A DNA stretch of 64,000 nt from Prunus persica (taxonomy: Eukaryota > Streptophyta > Magnoliopsida > Rosales > Rosaceae), in contig NC_034009.1 in the NCBI RefSeq assembly GCF_000346465.2, positions 4,425,269 through 4,489,268 of the forward strand, read 5' to 3'. Position numbers and translations under genes: made by a program. Numbering within the stretch: position 1 is the stretch's first letter; every line of letters starts with the position of its first letter. Shown here piece by piece: positions 23,661 through 33,584 of this stretch. The notes below the pieces were generated by a model, which ran no database searches, was not told where the DNA came from, and saw only the letters and a program-made list of their open reading frames with translations.

Positions 23661-24065
23661 ATTGTGTGTAATTTTGATATTTTTTTAATGATATTTTTGT
23701 AAAATTAGGTACTACATTTTGGTCTTTGACCTTATGCTAATTAGATGAAATTGTATTCCTATCTTCCAAATTAGTAAACTATATTGTGTTTTAAAACTAA
23801 AACTCCCGGCAAATGACCCACTAGTGTAGTGGCTTGGAGTATTTATCGCCATCTAAACTTATCAATTTTTCCGAAAACCTATTTTCTGGGTTTTCTTCAT
23901 AGATGGTGATGTTTTCTCTGTTTGCTTCGCTGTATTCCTATCTTCCAAAAAATAACATTCTCTCTCTCAATCAATCTTATCACTGCTGCTTCTGCTATCC
24001 ATTTTACTGTGAATTCCTCAGAAACAAAGAGACCCATCTTCTTCACTTCAACGTTTAGACAAATT

Positions 24066-24242
24066 CCAACCTTCTCGAGTTTGGCGTCGACGAGGACGAG
24101 CTCGTCGGCGAGGTCCTGGGTGAGGATTGGTCTGGGCGATGGCCATAACCACGTTGCCGATGCTGATGACAGAGAACTTGGTGTAGCGCTTGGTGGTGGA
24201 GGGAGAGGCGGCGCCGGAGATGGGCTTGAAGAAATGAAATTT
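24066..24242 (-). pseudogene. L-lactate dehydrogenase N-terminal fragment, frameshifted
   Basis: The minus strand encodes FFKPISGAASPSTTKRYTKF, then SVISIGNVVMAIAQT, and after one inserted base (an extra A) continues LTQDLADELVLVDAKLEK. This matches the start of plant L-lactate dehydrogenase, including the Rossmann strand. The glycine motif is damaged (GxGNVG has become SIGNVV). The rest of the enzyme is missing. It is a captured or decayed piece, not a working gene. Confidence 0.75.
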
Positions 24243-24539
24243 AATTCGAGGCTGAAGAGATGGGGTTAGTTCAAGGCTGCTGGGGCTAGTGAGCCTGAAG
24301 TGATTTAAAATTTAATTATTTTAAACTTAAAAAAATTGGCAGTGAGTCATGTGCCTATCATGTGATATTTAGACAGAAAATTGGACAAAATTGCATGAAA
24401 ATTAACGGTAAGGGCTAAATTTGATCATTTAAAATAATATGAAGGTTAAATTGACTGAAAAAATAATTCATTGTGGAGATTTCGACAATGAATATAATTC
24501 AAGGAGGTATTCGGCAGTTTACCCTATAAAGAAATATAA

Positions 24540-25500
24540 ATGTGGTAAATATTTCTTATTACGAAAGAGTTGGCAGTGATGTATCGGTCTTATCATCTCA
24601 CAGTCCCACAGTATAAATTGATAAGCAAGTCTTGTTACGTTCCCAAGTTCGAATCCGTCTTCTTCATTGACAAAAGAAATATGAATCCATTGTTGCTGCT
24701 GTTCATGTTTTTGCTCACTGCTAATTGTGAGGCTGCATGGCGTTCTACACATGTTCAAATCACTAACAATCTGGACCCAAATACCACAGATCTGACCATT
24801 CATTGCAAGTCCGCGGACGACGATCTAGGAGTTCATGTACTTCACCATCAAGAATTCTACAGGTGGGATTTCAAGATAAACTTGTTCGGGGGCACACAGT
24901 TCTGGTGCAGCTTTCAATGGCTTAACCAGTTTCATTGGCTTGACGTTTTCATAGAAGAGACATTTAATTGCAGGGACTGTAAATGGATTATCAGCAATGA
25001 CGGTCCAAGCTTGTACAACAAGATTACCAAAGTTTATGATCATAAGAAATGGAACGACGAGAAGAAACGCACATAACATTTGGGAAAAAAAAATTTAATC
25101 TTCCATTCCATGGAGCTATCTTATCATGTTATTGTGGATGATGTACGTGGTTGATCTTAACCGCTATGCTATCAAATGCAGATTCACACAAAGCTGTTTG
25201 CTTAGATTTTATTATGAAATAATAAAAATTTGCAATTCATGTTTTTCAATGTATTGATGTTTTTTTTTCCTTTTTTTATTGCATTTGATAATTTTTATTA
25301 CTCGGTCGTATTAATTCACGTGTTATAAAATAAATGATAATCTTACCATTTTTTCCTCATAATGTATGCTTGAGGCATGTGAAAAGTCAACATAGTCTCC
25401 ATACAATGCACTTGTTGACAACTATATATCTCCTTCATGGATTTCCTTAATTGGTTAATCCCTTTATTAGTCTCTCCTTTTTTTCGTTTTTATTTATTTT
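24540..25500. repeat. duplicated SPH block, copy 1 (with 28655-29601)
   Basis: Promoter, coding region and about 400 bp of 3' flank are nearly collinear with 28655-29601. Shared non-coding phrases include GTGGATGATGTACGTGGTTG and GAGGCATGTGAAAAGTCAAC. The similarity in the second copy stops abruptly at 29601, inside AATCCCATTATTAG. Confidence 0.9.
24681..25076 (+). CDS. S-protein homologue (SPH) 3, secreted
   Basis: A 131-residue S1-family protein with signal peptide MNPLLLLFMFLLTANCEA. Landmarks: HVQITNNL, IHCKSADDDLGVHVL, GGTQFWCSFQW, FHWLDVFIEE and NCRDCKWIISNDGPSLY. Four cysteines in the mature part. The start at 24681 is preferred to an in-frame ATG at 24570 because it opens the signal peptide and the TATA box (TATAAAT, 24612-24618) would lie inside the longer frame. 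It lies in a block duplicated at 28655-29600, whose gene differs at only a handful of residues (for example QWLNQ here, QWPNQ there). Single exon. Specific function unknown. Confidence 0.93.
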   Translation: MNPLLLLFMFLLTANCEAAWRSTHVQITNNLDPNTTDLTIHCKSADDDLGVHVLHHQEFYRWDFKINLFGGTQFWCSFQWLNQFHWLDVFIEETFNCRDCKWIISNDGPSLYNKITKVYDHKKWNDEKKRT

Positions 25501-25689
25501 TTTAATAAAAAAAGCAATAGTAATTATTGATGAAACATATCAAAATGCGAAGTGCTACTTCGGCATAACCAAGTAACGGAATATACAATTTGCAAGTTAC
25601 TTTACCAATTAAAACTAATATTAAATTACGGAGATTTGATTGAGACAATTAGGATTATGAGGATGGAAATAGAATGAACAGAAAATATA

Positions 25690-25799
25690 TAACATAATTA
25701 AGAAAGGAAAAGGATGAATGTTGCAATATATTTTGGGACAGCATTCACGGTATTTATTATTGATGGGGCATATTTCTAATTTGTATTAGATGCATGCAA
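25690..25799 (+). promoter_or_regulatory. orphan SPH-type upstream segment
   Basis: AAAGGATGAATGTTGCAATAT, then GGTATTTATTATTGATGGGG and ATTTGTATTAGAT, match the region upstream of the SPH gene at 30426 (30185-30330). Here the segment runs straight into a kinase fragment instead of an SPH gene, so it is left over from a lost copy. Confidence 0.55.
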
Positions 25800-25877
25800 G
25801 CAAAATTGAGATGCTTTCAAAGCTTAGACACAGGCATTTAGTCTCTTTGATTGGTTTTTGGGAAGAAGACGGTGAGA
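25800..25877 (+). pseudogene. CrRLK1L receptor kinase fragment, uninterrupted
   Basis: Encodes SKIEMLSKLRHRHLVSLIGF followed by WEEDGEM, the kinase subdomain III-IV region of the FERONIA/CrRLK1L family, with the usual cysteine in GFCEE replaced by tryptophan. The family likeness ends at GEM; the frame runs on to 26047 without it. The same fragment at 15594 is split by a MITE. Confidence 0.7.
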
Positions 25878-26471
25878 TGCATGAATGCGCCAAAACAAAG
25901 TCATCATCTTGGTCGTCGTCCATGTTGCTCAGCCTTTCACTCTTTGCTTTCTATCGTGCTGGAATAAGAGGGATGAGCATGCTTCTTCTTCCTTACGGTT
26001 CCAAAGATTTTTCAACAGAAATTTTGTCTATTTGGGCCAAAATTTGAGGATGTTGAATCGCCTAGCAAGCGGCGCTGAAAGTCTTCCTCGGCCTCCGAGT
26101 TGGACGAGCTCGAAGGAGTAGTAGATGGCGGAGCTGCGCTTCATAGAGGAGGTGCGGGTGGCTGGATTGAGGGGGGGATGGGTGGGAGAGCTGGGAGAAG
26201 AAGGGGGACGGAGAGAAAGGGAGGTTTTTTTTTAATAATTAAAATATCTTTTTAATCTTATTTTATTATATTATATAATTTATTTATTAATTTTTTGAAG
26301 GAATTGGTGGGTCTTATAATGGACACATCATCAGTCAACGTTCGACCAAATCATCAACTTAATAGAATGCTTAAATTGGTCAGATTTGAAAACCATGGAG
26401 TGTAAATTGATGAAATTGAAACTCGGTAGTTCATATTGAAAATGACCCCAAACCTTGAGAGAGTCTTTTGA
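25878..26471. other. intergenic, no gene supported
   Basis: G-rich stretch at 26120-26225 followed by AT-rich sequence. The open frames after the kinase fragment have no family likeness. The junction with the following SPH relic is abrupt at about 26470. Confidence 0.4.
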
Positions 26472-27604
26472 CATTAGTCCTTAATATAACAAATGGTATA
26501 GGTTCAAAACTGGATCTTACCATTCATTATAAGTCCGGAGACGATGATCCAGGAGCCATCTTATTCATTTTGGATCTTCTTATGGGTTTGGTTTCAACAT
26601 TATGGTTTTTGGGGGCACACAATTCGTTTGTAGCTTTCAGTGGCCAGGGCAGTTCCATTGGTTTGACATTTTTATACAAAATAGAGATGAATGCAAGGAA
26701 TGTCTATGGTTGATCAAACCTGATGGTCCACGCAGGTTTAATAGTGAAACCGGCAGTTATGATCAAGGATGAAAATATCAGCGATACAGATATTATCGGG
26801 CCTTCAATTTACGAATATTTCGGGGGATATATCGATGTCGTATTCGGTGTATGAGGAAAATGACCAAAAAGACAAATATTAGCTTAAAAATACGGAATTT
26901 TGAAGTGAAACTTTCATAGATATTAAGCACACTATCAATGAATGTATTGAGCAAATAAAATTCAAAATATACTAACTTAAGATATGCATATGATGAAATG
27001 TACGTGTATATAATGCACAATGAAAATCTGAAAATAAATACAAACACAACAAAAAATACAAACACAACAAAGACAACATTGTTCAAATATAACCAAACCC
27101 AACCCATTAATACAACACCCAACATTATATTACAAGAGTCAGACTAAATGATAAAGGAAATGAGAGATAGAAGATTAGGTGAAAAATAAATTCAAACACA
27201 CAAGATACCGAGCAACCAGATAGACAGATAGACGAGAGGAAGAGCCAAAGATAGCCGAAACGACTGAGAAAAGAAGAAAGGAGAAGCTACTAATTAAGTT
27301 TTTGAGCTTGGTTTTTGACATTGAGTCAGTGGTTGGGACCTATAATTACTTTCAAAACTAAAGACAAATTTCTAGGTTGTTTGTCTGGTATTGGGAAATA
27401 TCGGTAAATATCGAGGATATGGGTTATCGGGGATATATCGCCGATAAGGGGGAAGAAATTAACTTACCCCCTTGTATCTGTATGTATCAACACCTAAACA
27501 AAAAGATATATCGGCAAATATATCGGGATATCAGCCTATATTTTCATCCATGGTTATGATGATGTTTATCAGTGGAACAAGCCCCAGAAAAATGTGTTGC
27601 CAGT
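26472..27604 (+). pseudogene. SPH relic: 5'-truncated, frameshifted, split by hAT insertion
   Basis: Coding remnants at 26484-26763 and 27553-27604 belong to the subgroup of 10096/12833 (ITNGIGSKLDL, later WPGQFHWFDIF and GPRRFNSETGSYD in another frame). The signal peptide half is missing. The first conserved cysteine is tyrosine (IHYKSGDDD). A single-base loss after DDPGA shifts the frame. A 789-bp hAT-like element interrupts the end. The terminal KPQKNVLPVPHN region and 3' flank show the longer tail seen at 10096. Not functional. Confidence 0.9.
26764..27552. mobile_element. non-autonomous hAT element with 8-bp target duplication
   Basis: The ends CAAGGATGAAAATATC and, in reverse complement, CATGGATGAAAATATA are terminal inverted repeats. 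GTTATGAT flanks both sides (26756-26763 and 27553-27560), an 8-bp duplication typical of the hAT superfamily. Internal sequence repeats ATATCGGxxATATATCG phrases near both ends. No transposase is encoded. Confidence 0.88.
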
Positions 27605-28654
27605 GCCACATAACTAGAAGAAAAAATTTCAATGGGCTATAATATCACGTGATTATTTTTATGTGGTGGTAAGTCAACAATAAAACATAGCTATTTTGTT
27701 CAGCTTTATATTTTTAACTAATAAAATGAGATATTTTATTTCCGTACTTTCGAAATGGCCTGATGATATTGTTCTATCCTATTGAAAAAAAATTCCTTAA
27801 ATAACTAGATAATACAACTATGGAAAATTTATAAAGGGCTGCTAAAAGGGTCACCTACTCTACTGTCTTTGTTTAGAGGTTAATTATTGGGTAGAACATA
27901 AATAATTTTATTTGAGGGAAATTCTTTAGGGTCAACTATAATTATTTTTTTAACGATCCGAATCATCTATATTTTAAGTCTACATTCATAAATCATCTTT
28001 GCAAAAAATTACATAAATTGGAAACTGTTTCTACATCTAATTGTGTTCTACAAAATCAATGAACACGGTGCTCTAAGAAAGTACTAAAATTTCAATAATT
28101 TAATTGAGTGGTCAAATGATATCGGATTCAAATGATTTTTTGTAGAGATGATCTTTGAATGAATTTATCTACCAAATAGATTGTTTGGATGAGTGAAATA
28201 CTATACGGAATGAGCCTTACAGGGGTGTCCCTCAACTGAAACTATAGGCGTGAAACAATTCGGTTGATGCCATCTTTCTAAAATTAGCAAAAACAGCCCT
28301 TAAATTACAAGTTCACTGTCATGTGTGGTATTAAATCGAAAAAAGGCCTCTCTTTTTATTTTATAAAATAAAAAAAACAAAAAAAAAACTTACAATAGTA
28401 GATTAATGCAGCGGGAAACATTTTTCATTTTTTTCTATCTGTAGAGGGATAAGGTTTTCTTTAGAAAATGTCATTGTACATTTAATGAAAAAAATGTGTG
28501 GCTATAAGGAAGAGCTTATCATACATTGGCCGGACAAAATTTATGAATTCTACCTCAATAATATTTTAGAAAAACAAATATTATATATAGTAAAACTAAC
28601 CTAGAAAAAAAAAAACATTTATGGTAACAACAAAATTTATGCAATAATTACCAT
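27605..28654. other. 3' flank of SPH relic and intergenic
   Basis: To about 27870 the sequence is collinear with the 3' flank of the gene at 10096 (AATAACTAGATAATACAACT in both). The remainder is AT-rich with no gene; GTGTCCCTCAACTGAAACTA near 28226 looks like a MITE terminus but no partner end was found. Confidence 0.5.
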
Positions 28655-28740
28655 ATAAAGAAATATAAATGTGGTAAATATTTCTTATTGAGAATGAGTT
28701 GGCAGTGATGTAAAGGTCTTATCATCCCAGAGTCCCACAG

Positions 28741-28755
28741 TACAATTTGATAGGC
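28741..28755 (+). promoter_or_regulatory. damaged TATA position of SPH4
   Basis: The duplicate promoter at 24611 reads GTATAAATTGATAAG; here the aligned bases are GTACAATTTGATAGG. The TATAAAT core kept upstream of the other eight intact SPH genes is lost in this copy. Confidence 0.7.
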
Positions 28756-28809
28756 AAGTCTTCTCACGTTCCCAAGTTCGAATCCGTCTTCCTCATTGAC
28801 GAAAGAAAT

Positions 28810-29205
28810 ATGAATCCATTGTTGTTGCTGTTCATGTTTTTGCTCACTGCTAATTGTGAGGCTGCATGGCGTTCTACACATGTTCAAATCACTAACAATC
28901 TGGACCCAAACACCACAGATCTGACCATTCATTGTAAGTCCGCAGACGACGATCTAGGAGTTCATGTACTTCACTATCAAGAATTCTACGGGTGGGATTT
29001 CAAGATAAAATTTTTCGGGGGCACACAGTTCTGGTGCAGCTTTCAATGGCCTAACCAGTTTCATTGGCTTGACGTTTTCATAGAAGAGACATTTAATTGC
29101 AGGGACTGTAAATGGATTATCAGCAATGACGGTCCAAGCTTGTACAACAAGATTACCAAAGTTTATGATCATAAGAAATGGAACGACCAGAAGAAACGCA
29201 CATAA
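28810..29205 (+). CDS. S-protein homologue (SPH) 4, secreted; promoter TATA lost
   Basis: A 131-residue S1-family protein, nearly identical to the gene at 24681: same signal peptide MNPLLLLFMFLLTANCEA, same four mature cysteines (HCK, WCSF, NCRDC) and the same C terminus apart from one residue. Differences include HYQEFYGWDFKIKFF against HHQEFYRWDFKINLF. The open frame is intact, so the duplication is recent or both copies are under selection. The TATA box of the sister gene is altered at the corresponding position (28741-28747), so expression may differ. Confidence 0.9.
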   Translation: MNPLLLLFMFLLTANCEAAWRSTHVQITNNLDPNTTDLTIHCKSADDDLGVHVLHYQEFYGWDFKIKFFGGTQFWCSFQWPNQFHWLDVFIEETFNCRDCKWIISNDGPSLYNKITKVYDHKKWNDQKKRT

Positions 29206-29601
29206 CGTTTGGGAAAAAAATTTAATCTTCCATTCCATGGAGCTATCTTATCATGTTATTGTGGATGATGTACGTGGTTGATCTTAACCGCTATGCTATC
29301 AAATGCAGATTCACACAAAGCTGTTTGCTTAGATTTTATTATGAAATAATAAAAATTTGCAATTCAAGTTTTTCAATGTATTGATATTTTTTTTCCTTTT
29401 TTTTTAATTACATTTGATATTTTTTTAATACTCGGTCATAATAATTCACGTGTTATAAAATAAATGGTAATCTTACAATTTTTTTTCCCCATAATGTATG
29501 CATGAGGCATGTGAAAAGTCAACATAGTCTCCATAAAATGCACTTGTTGACAACTATATCTCCTTCATGGATTTCCATAATTGGTTAATCCCATTATTAG
29601 T

Positions 29602-29796
29602 TCATTGTAAATTCAAAGGTGACGATCTTGACGTTCTCTAACTTCAGCTTGGTATGGCCATCCCGGATTGAATGGTTCGATATTTAAACACTCGAGGGAT
29701 GAGTGCAAGTTATGTACGTGGCTGGCTGGCCTGGTCACCCCTGATTGTCCATGTAAAGTATGATCCATGCTATAAGTGGAACAAGAAAATTTAGGT
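29602..29796 (+). pseudogene. SPH relic with internal deletion
   Basis: Starts abruptly within the conserved core: VHCKFKGDDLDV, then a jump to PDWMV-equivalent sequence (GGCCATCCCGGATTGAATGG as in the genes at 33585 and 37731), KHSRDECKLCTW in another frame, and ending KWNKKI then stop. The segment that normally encodes YNASFEF to YCSF is deleted, and an in-frame stop follows FDI. The remnant keeps CxxC. It lies exactly at the end of the 28655-29601 duplicated block, so the duplication breakpoint cut this gene. Confidence 0.85.
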
Positions 29797-30365
29797 GATC
29801 ATATATGGTTGATGGCTCAAATGGTGCTCTAAGTTGTGTTTCTAGTTGTCCATCCATGAAGTAATGCTCCTTTTGGTCTGAGTCAGCTATGTTTTTTTCC
29901 TTTTAAGGATGGGCATAAAATTACCGTTTTACCTTGTTCATATACAATATACAATTTGTGTGGCATCCCTCATATAACCTAGACAGAGTAAAATTTGTTA
30001 ATATATTCCTTACTATAATTAATTTATTTTTGCACCAAGGTCATGTGTTTGATTCCTCATTCTGTAATATATTATTTGTATTTGAAGGAAAAAAAAAAAT
30101 TGGAATGATGCAGGACAAAACATTTATAGTATTCCACAACCCCAAAAAAATAAAATAAAAAATCAATTACAGATAACCTATTAAAGAAAAAGGATGAATG
30201 TGGCAATATATTTCTTACCAAAAATAACTTTGGCATGATGTGACACCCATACCTGAATATCATATACTGGACAATATTCATGGTATTTTATTGTTGATGG
30301 GGCATATTCTAATACGTATTAGGTAGATACTTCTATGTGTGAATCTCTCCAAAGCAGTCTTGGCC
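29797..30365. other. intergenic; upstream region of SPH5
   Basis: AT-rich, no gene. 30185-30330 shares a promoter-like segment with 25690-25799. ORFs on both strands near 29934-30281 are low-complexity. Confidence 0.5.
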
Positions 30366-30425
30366 TATAAATTGTTGGGCATCCCACATACCCAATGTGT
30401 CTCAACATACAAAATACATACAAAG

Positions 30426-30821
30426 ATGGACAAATTAATCATTTTGTTACTGATTTTTGCACTCATTAGTACCATTTGTGAGGGTAAATTTTGGGGTATA
30501 ACGCATGTTAAAATTATCAATGGTTTGGAACCACCGGCAGATGTTACCGTTCATTGTAAATCCAAAGACGATGATCTTGGTGCTCGTCAACTTCAGTACA
30601 ATGCTAGCTTTCAGTTTCAGTTTAGGCCCAACTTTTGGGGAAGTACACAATTCTACTGCAGCTTTGTGTGGCCAAAACAAATTCAATGGTTCGACATTTT
30701 CAAACACAGCAGGGATGATTGCAAGTTTTGTACGTGGATTGTCAAAACTGGAGGTCCATGTATGTACAATTATACCTCTGAGAGCTTTGATCAATGTCAT
30801 CCCTGGAACAAGAAAATTTGA
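30426..30821 (+). CDS. S-protein homologue (SPH) 5, six-cysteine type
   Basis: A 131-residue S1-family protein. Signal peptide MDKLIILLLIFALISTICEG. Landmarks: THVKIINGLEP, VHCKSKDDDLG, GSTQFYCSFVW, QWFDIFKHSRDDCKFCTW, GGPCMYN and DQCHPWNKKI. Besides the four classic cysteines it has a pair in GPC and QCHPW, which the upstream genes lack. A glycosylation-type NAS occurs at YNASFQF. TATAAAT at 30366-30372 lies 60 bp before the start; the in-frame ATG at 30339 lies upstream of it and is rejected. Single exon, plus strand like all SPH copies here. Confidence 0.93.
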   Translation: MDKLIILLLIFALISTICEGKFWGITHVKIINGLEPPADVTVHCKSKDDDLGARQLQYNASFQFQFRPNFWGSTQFYCSFVWPKQIQWFDIFKHSRDDCKFCTWIVKTGGPCMYNYTSESFDQCHPWNKKI

Positions 30822-30996
30822 CGTGCATATTACAGCTTGATCAAGGGTTGCTCTAAGTTGTGTTCTAGCTTTCCATTCATGAATAAATGTTTTCTTTTGA
30901 CTTCTCTTTTTCTCTTGTTTTTTCCTGAGTGCGTGACATCTTAGATATATCCATTAGGATTTGGAAGTGAGTGAAGTTTATGTTGATTAATCTATA

Positions 30997-31285
30997 TCTA
31001 TATATATAAAGCAAAAGGCAGAGAATGGTGAAACATTCAAAATACCAGAAAATGCCATTTGTTAATTCAAACATTAAGAATTGAAATTATTAATTAAATG
31101 AGGATAATATCGTAAATTCACATTTTTTAATATTAAAAAAATTAAAATTAAAAACAAAATAAGATAATAGGTCCTACTTTTATAGAACATAACTACCCTT
31201 TTATTTTTTCTTAATTCTAAAAATAAAAATAAAAAAGAAAAAGAAAACCAATTGGCACATGCTTGAGCACGTGTCAAGGGGCTAG
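30997..31285 (+). mobile_element. short non-autonomous Helitron
   Basis: Starts TCTATATATATAAAGC after an A and ends AAGGGGCTAG before a T, as Helitrons insert between A and T. A hairpin with arms of about 10 bp (GGCACATGCT and AGCACGTGTC) lies 6 bp before the CTAG end. 289 bp, no coding content. Confidence 0.7.
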
Positions 31286-31495
31286 TATATATAAAGCAAA
31301 AGACAGAGAATGGTAAAACATTCAAAATGTCAGAAAATGCCCTTGGTTAATTCAAACATTAAGAATTGAAAATTAAATGAGGATAATATGGTAAATTCAA
31401 TTTTTTTAAAAATTAAAAACAAAATCAGATAATAGGTCCAACTTTTTTGAAACATAACTACCCATGTTATCTTTTTTCAATTCTAAAAATAAAAT
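31286..31495 (+). mobile_element. second, partial Helitron copy in tandem
   Basis: Directly after the first copy the sequence restarts with TATATATAAAGCAAAAGACA and follows the same order (CAGAAAATGCC, AACATTAAGAATTGAA, ATAATAGGTCC, CATAACTACCC). The 3' hairpin and CTAG end are not found; similarity fades near 31495. Confidence 0.65.
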
Positions 31496-32216
31496 AAATA
31501 AGAACGGTGGCAGCAACGAGGATGGTGATGGTCATTTCGAAGTTAACATGGCAGTGGCAACGATATAAAAATTGAAAATGAAAAGAAATATATACAATCT
31601 TATTTTTGTTAGAAAGAAGGAGATTGATTCATTAATCATGAAAAAGAAACATCAGCAGCCAAACGAGTACCATCCCACCTAATCTTCAACTTTGGTACCA
31701 TTGTTGTCCTTGTTGCAGTCACCCAACCCACCGCCAGTACCAAGCAGCATATATTGTGGATTTAGCAACGAGGAAGATGTGCGGGTTGGGTCCAAAGCCC
31801 TCCATCTTTCTTGTTCGAGTTTTCATAGTTGATGATCTTATAAGTCCAAAGCTGAGACTCAGATCTGGTTTTTCGTACTAGTTTATTAATCATTATGTCT
31901 ATTAAGATTTTTTCTAATCATGAAGTTTATTTGGGTTGGTGAATCTGTAGTATTGCTCTTTCTTCTTTGCACTCCAAAAGATACAGAGAAGATATGTCAT
32001 GGCTCGAGACATCGTGAAAAAAAAATAAGGAAAAAAACTGATGTTAGGGATTGCATAGATGAGTATATATCCCTTGCATCGGATTTTTTTTTTTATTTTT
32101 TTATTTTTTTAATGTAAGGTCAAATCTGATGGTGTACAAAAAACTGGAGTTCGTTTTTCCTAAATTTTTTCGTAAAAGTTGTGCGATGATGGTGACAGTA
32201 CTACGAAAGGAGGTTA

Positions 32217-32954
32217 GGCCTTCTCCAATCCATTTGGTCTTAAACTCAAATTTTCTACTCCTAAAAAGTAATTATTTGAGTTTTTCCAAGACTCAAACTG
32301 TTTTTTCCCCCAACTCTTCAAACTCAAATTTTAACTCTGCAACTTTATTAAACTATTTAAGAGTAATTCTGATTTTTTTTTTTATAAAAAATGGACAACT
32401 TTTTAAATAACTTCATAATTTAATTTTTTAAACAATTTGACCTAAACAAGATTGAAATTCCACAAATATAATTTTATTCCAAAAGAAACGCACAATACTT
32501 CAAATTCATCATACGTGAATTAATATGGATTAAATTAATTTAAAATATTATTTTCATTGTTGGATCTTCTTTTTTTATCTTTAAAATAACTTGAATTTAA
32601 TATGGATAGTTGATTTGAGTTACTATTAGAATTATAAATAAAATAAAAAGATTATGTTTGAATTGTTGCCGTTATATTCCAACGGCAACATCACCAGCGC
32701 TTACCACGTGGCAAGACAATAGTTACAGCACAGCAGCAGCGGCGGGGCCCACAGATTCTTGCTTGCACATGGGCTGTGTCAACCTTGAGTGGGTTCCACC
32801 AAAAAGTTTTCCAGTCCAGACAATAGTTGAACTGGTATTTGGCCCCAAGTTTGAATTTTCCCAAATTTTGACATCTTACTTTTCTTGGGTTGAAAAAAGA
32901 ATTAAGCTATAATTTGAGATTATTTGGGTTTGACCTCATGGGTTGGAGATGGCC
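32217..32954. mobile_element. PIF/Harbinger-type MITE
   Basis: The left end GGCCTTCTCCAATCCATTTGGTC and right end, in reverse complement GGCCATCTCCAACCCATGAGGTC, are inverted repeats. TTA flanks both sides (32214-32216 and 32955-32957), the usual PIF/Harbinger target duplication. 738 bp; the 84-codon frame inside has no family likeness. The duplicate block lacks it. Confidence 0.8.
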
Positions 32955-32957
32955 TTA

Positions 32958-33458
32958 TAAAAGAGTTGTAGAGCGGCAATGGAGGGTGTTCTTAGGTCGT
33001 GGCTGCATTAAATGGATGAACGATGTCTATTGAAGATATAAACATATAAAAGTTATATAAATTAATACAAATTAATCAAATAAAATAAGATAAAATAAAA
33101 TGAAGGATGTGGCAATGACTTGGATTGCTAGAGTTGGTATATATCTCCTCTAACAACTATCCATATTTATCGAGTGGCAAATATGGTAGCTAACAATTTT
33201 GCTGATCTTGGCCATCCATATATGAACATTCATGTATTCTGTAATTTTACATATTATGTTCTTTTCAGATTAAAATTTCACTTGTATACAAGCATTTATA
33301 GTATATGAAATTTCCAAAGAGAATTCCCTTTGTAATTGACATTCATTTATTAAAAAAAGAAAAAAAAAGTATTTATAGTATTCTACAACAAAAATAGAAA
33401 TCTTGTCAATGAAAAGAAAATATATAACCTAGGAAAGAAAAAGGATGAATAGTATAAC
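32958..33458. promoter_or_regulatory. upstream region of SPH6
   Basis: Non-coding but closely matched by 37040-37600 upstream of the sister gene, including TATTTATCGAGTGGCAAATA and GCATTTATAGTAT. A shorter orphan copy of part of it lies at 35919-36063. Confidence 0.7.
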
Positions 33459-33584
33459 TTGGACAAGTTTCATATTCTAACGAATATTACGTATGTGTGG
33501 ACGTCTCCGGAACACTCTTGCCCTATAAATTTCTACGCATCCCACACACTAAATGTGTCTCAACATACAAAAACACAAGCAAAG

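Larger units (their letters stand above)
28655..29601. repeat. duplicated SPH block, copy 2 (with 24540-25500)
   Basis: Collinear with the first copy from TATAAAGAAATATAAATGTGG through the gene to ATTGGTTAATCCCATTATTAG, where it joins the next SPH relic directly. Confidence 0.9.
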
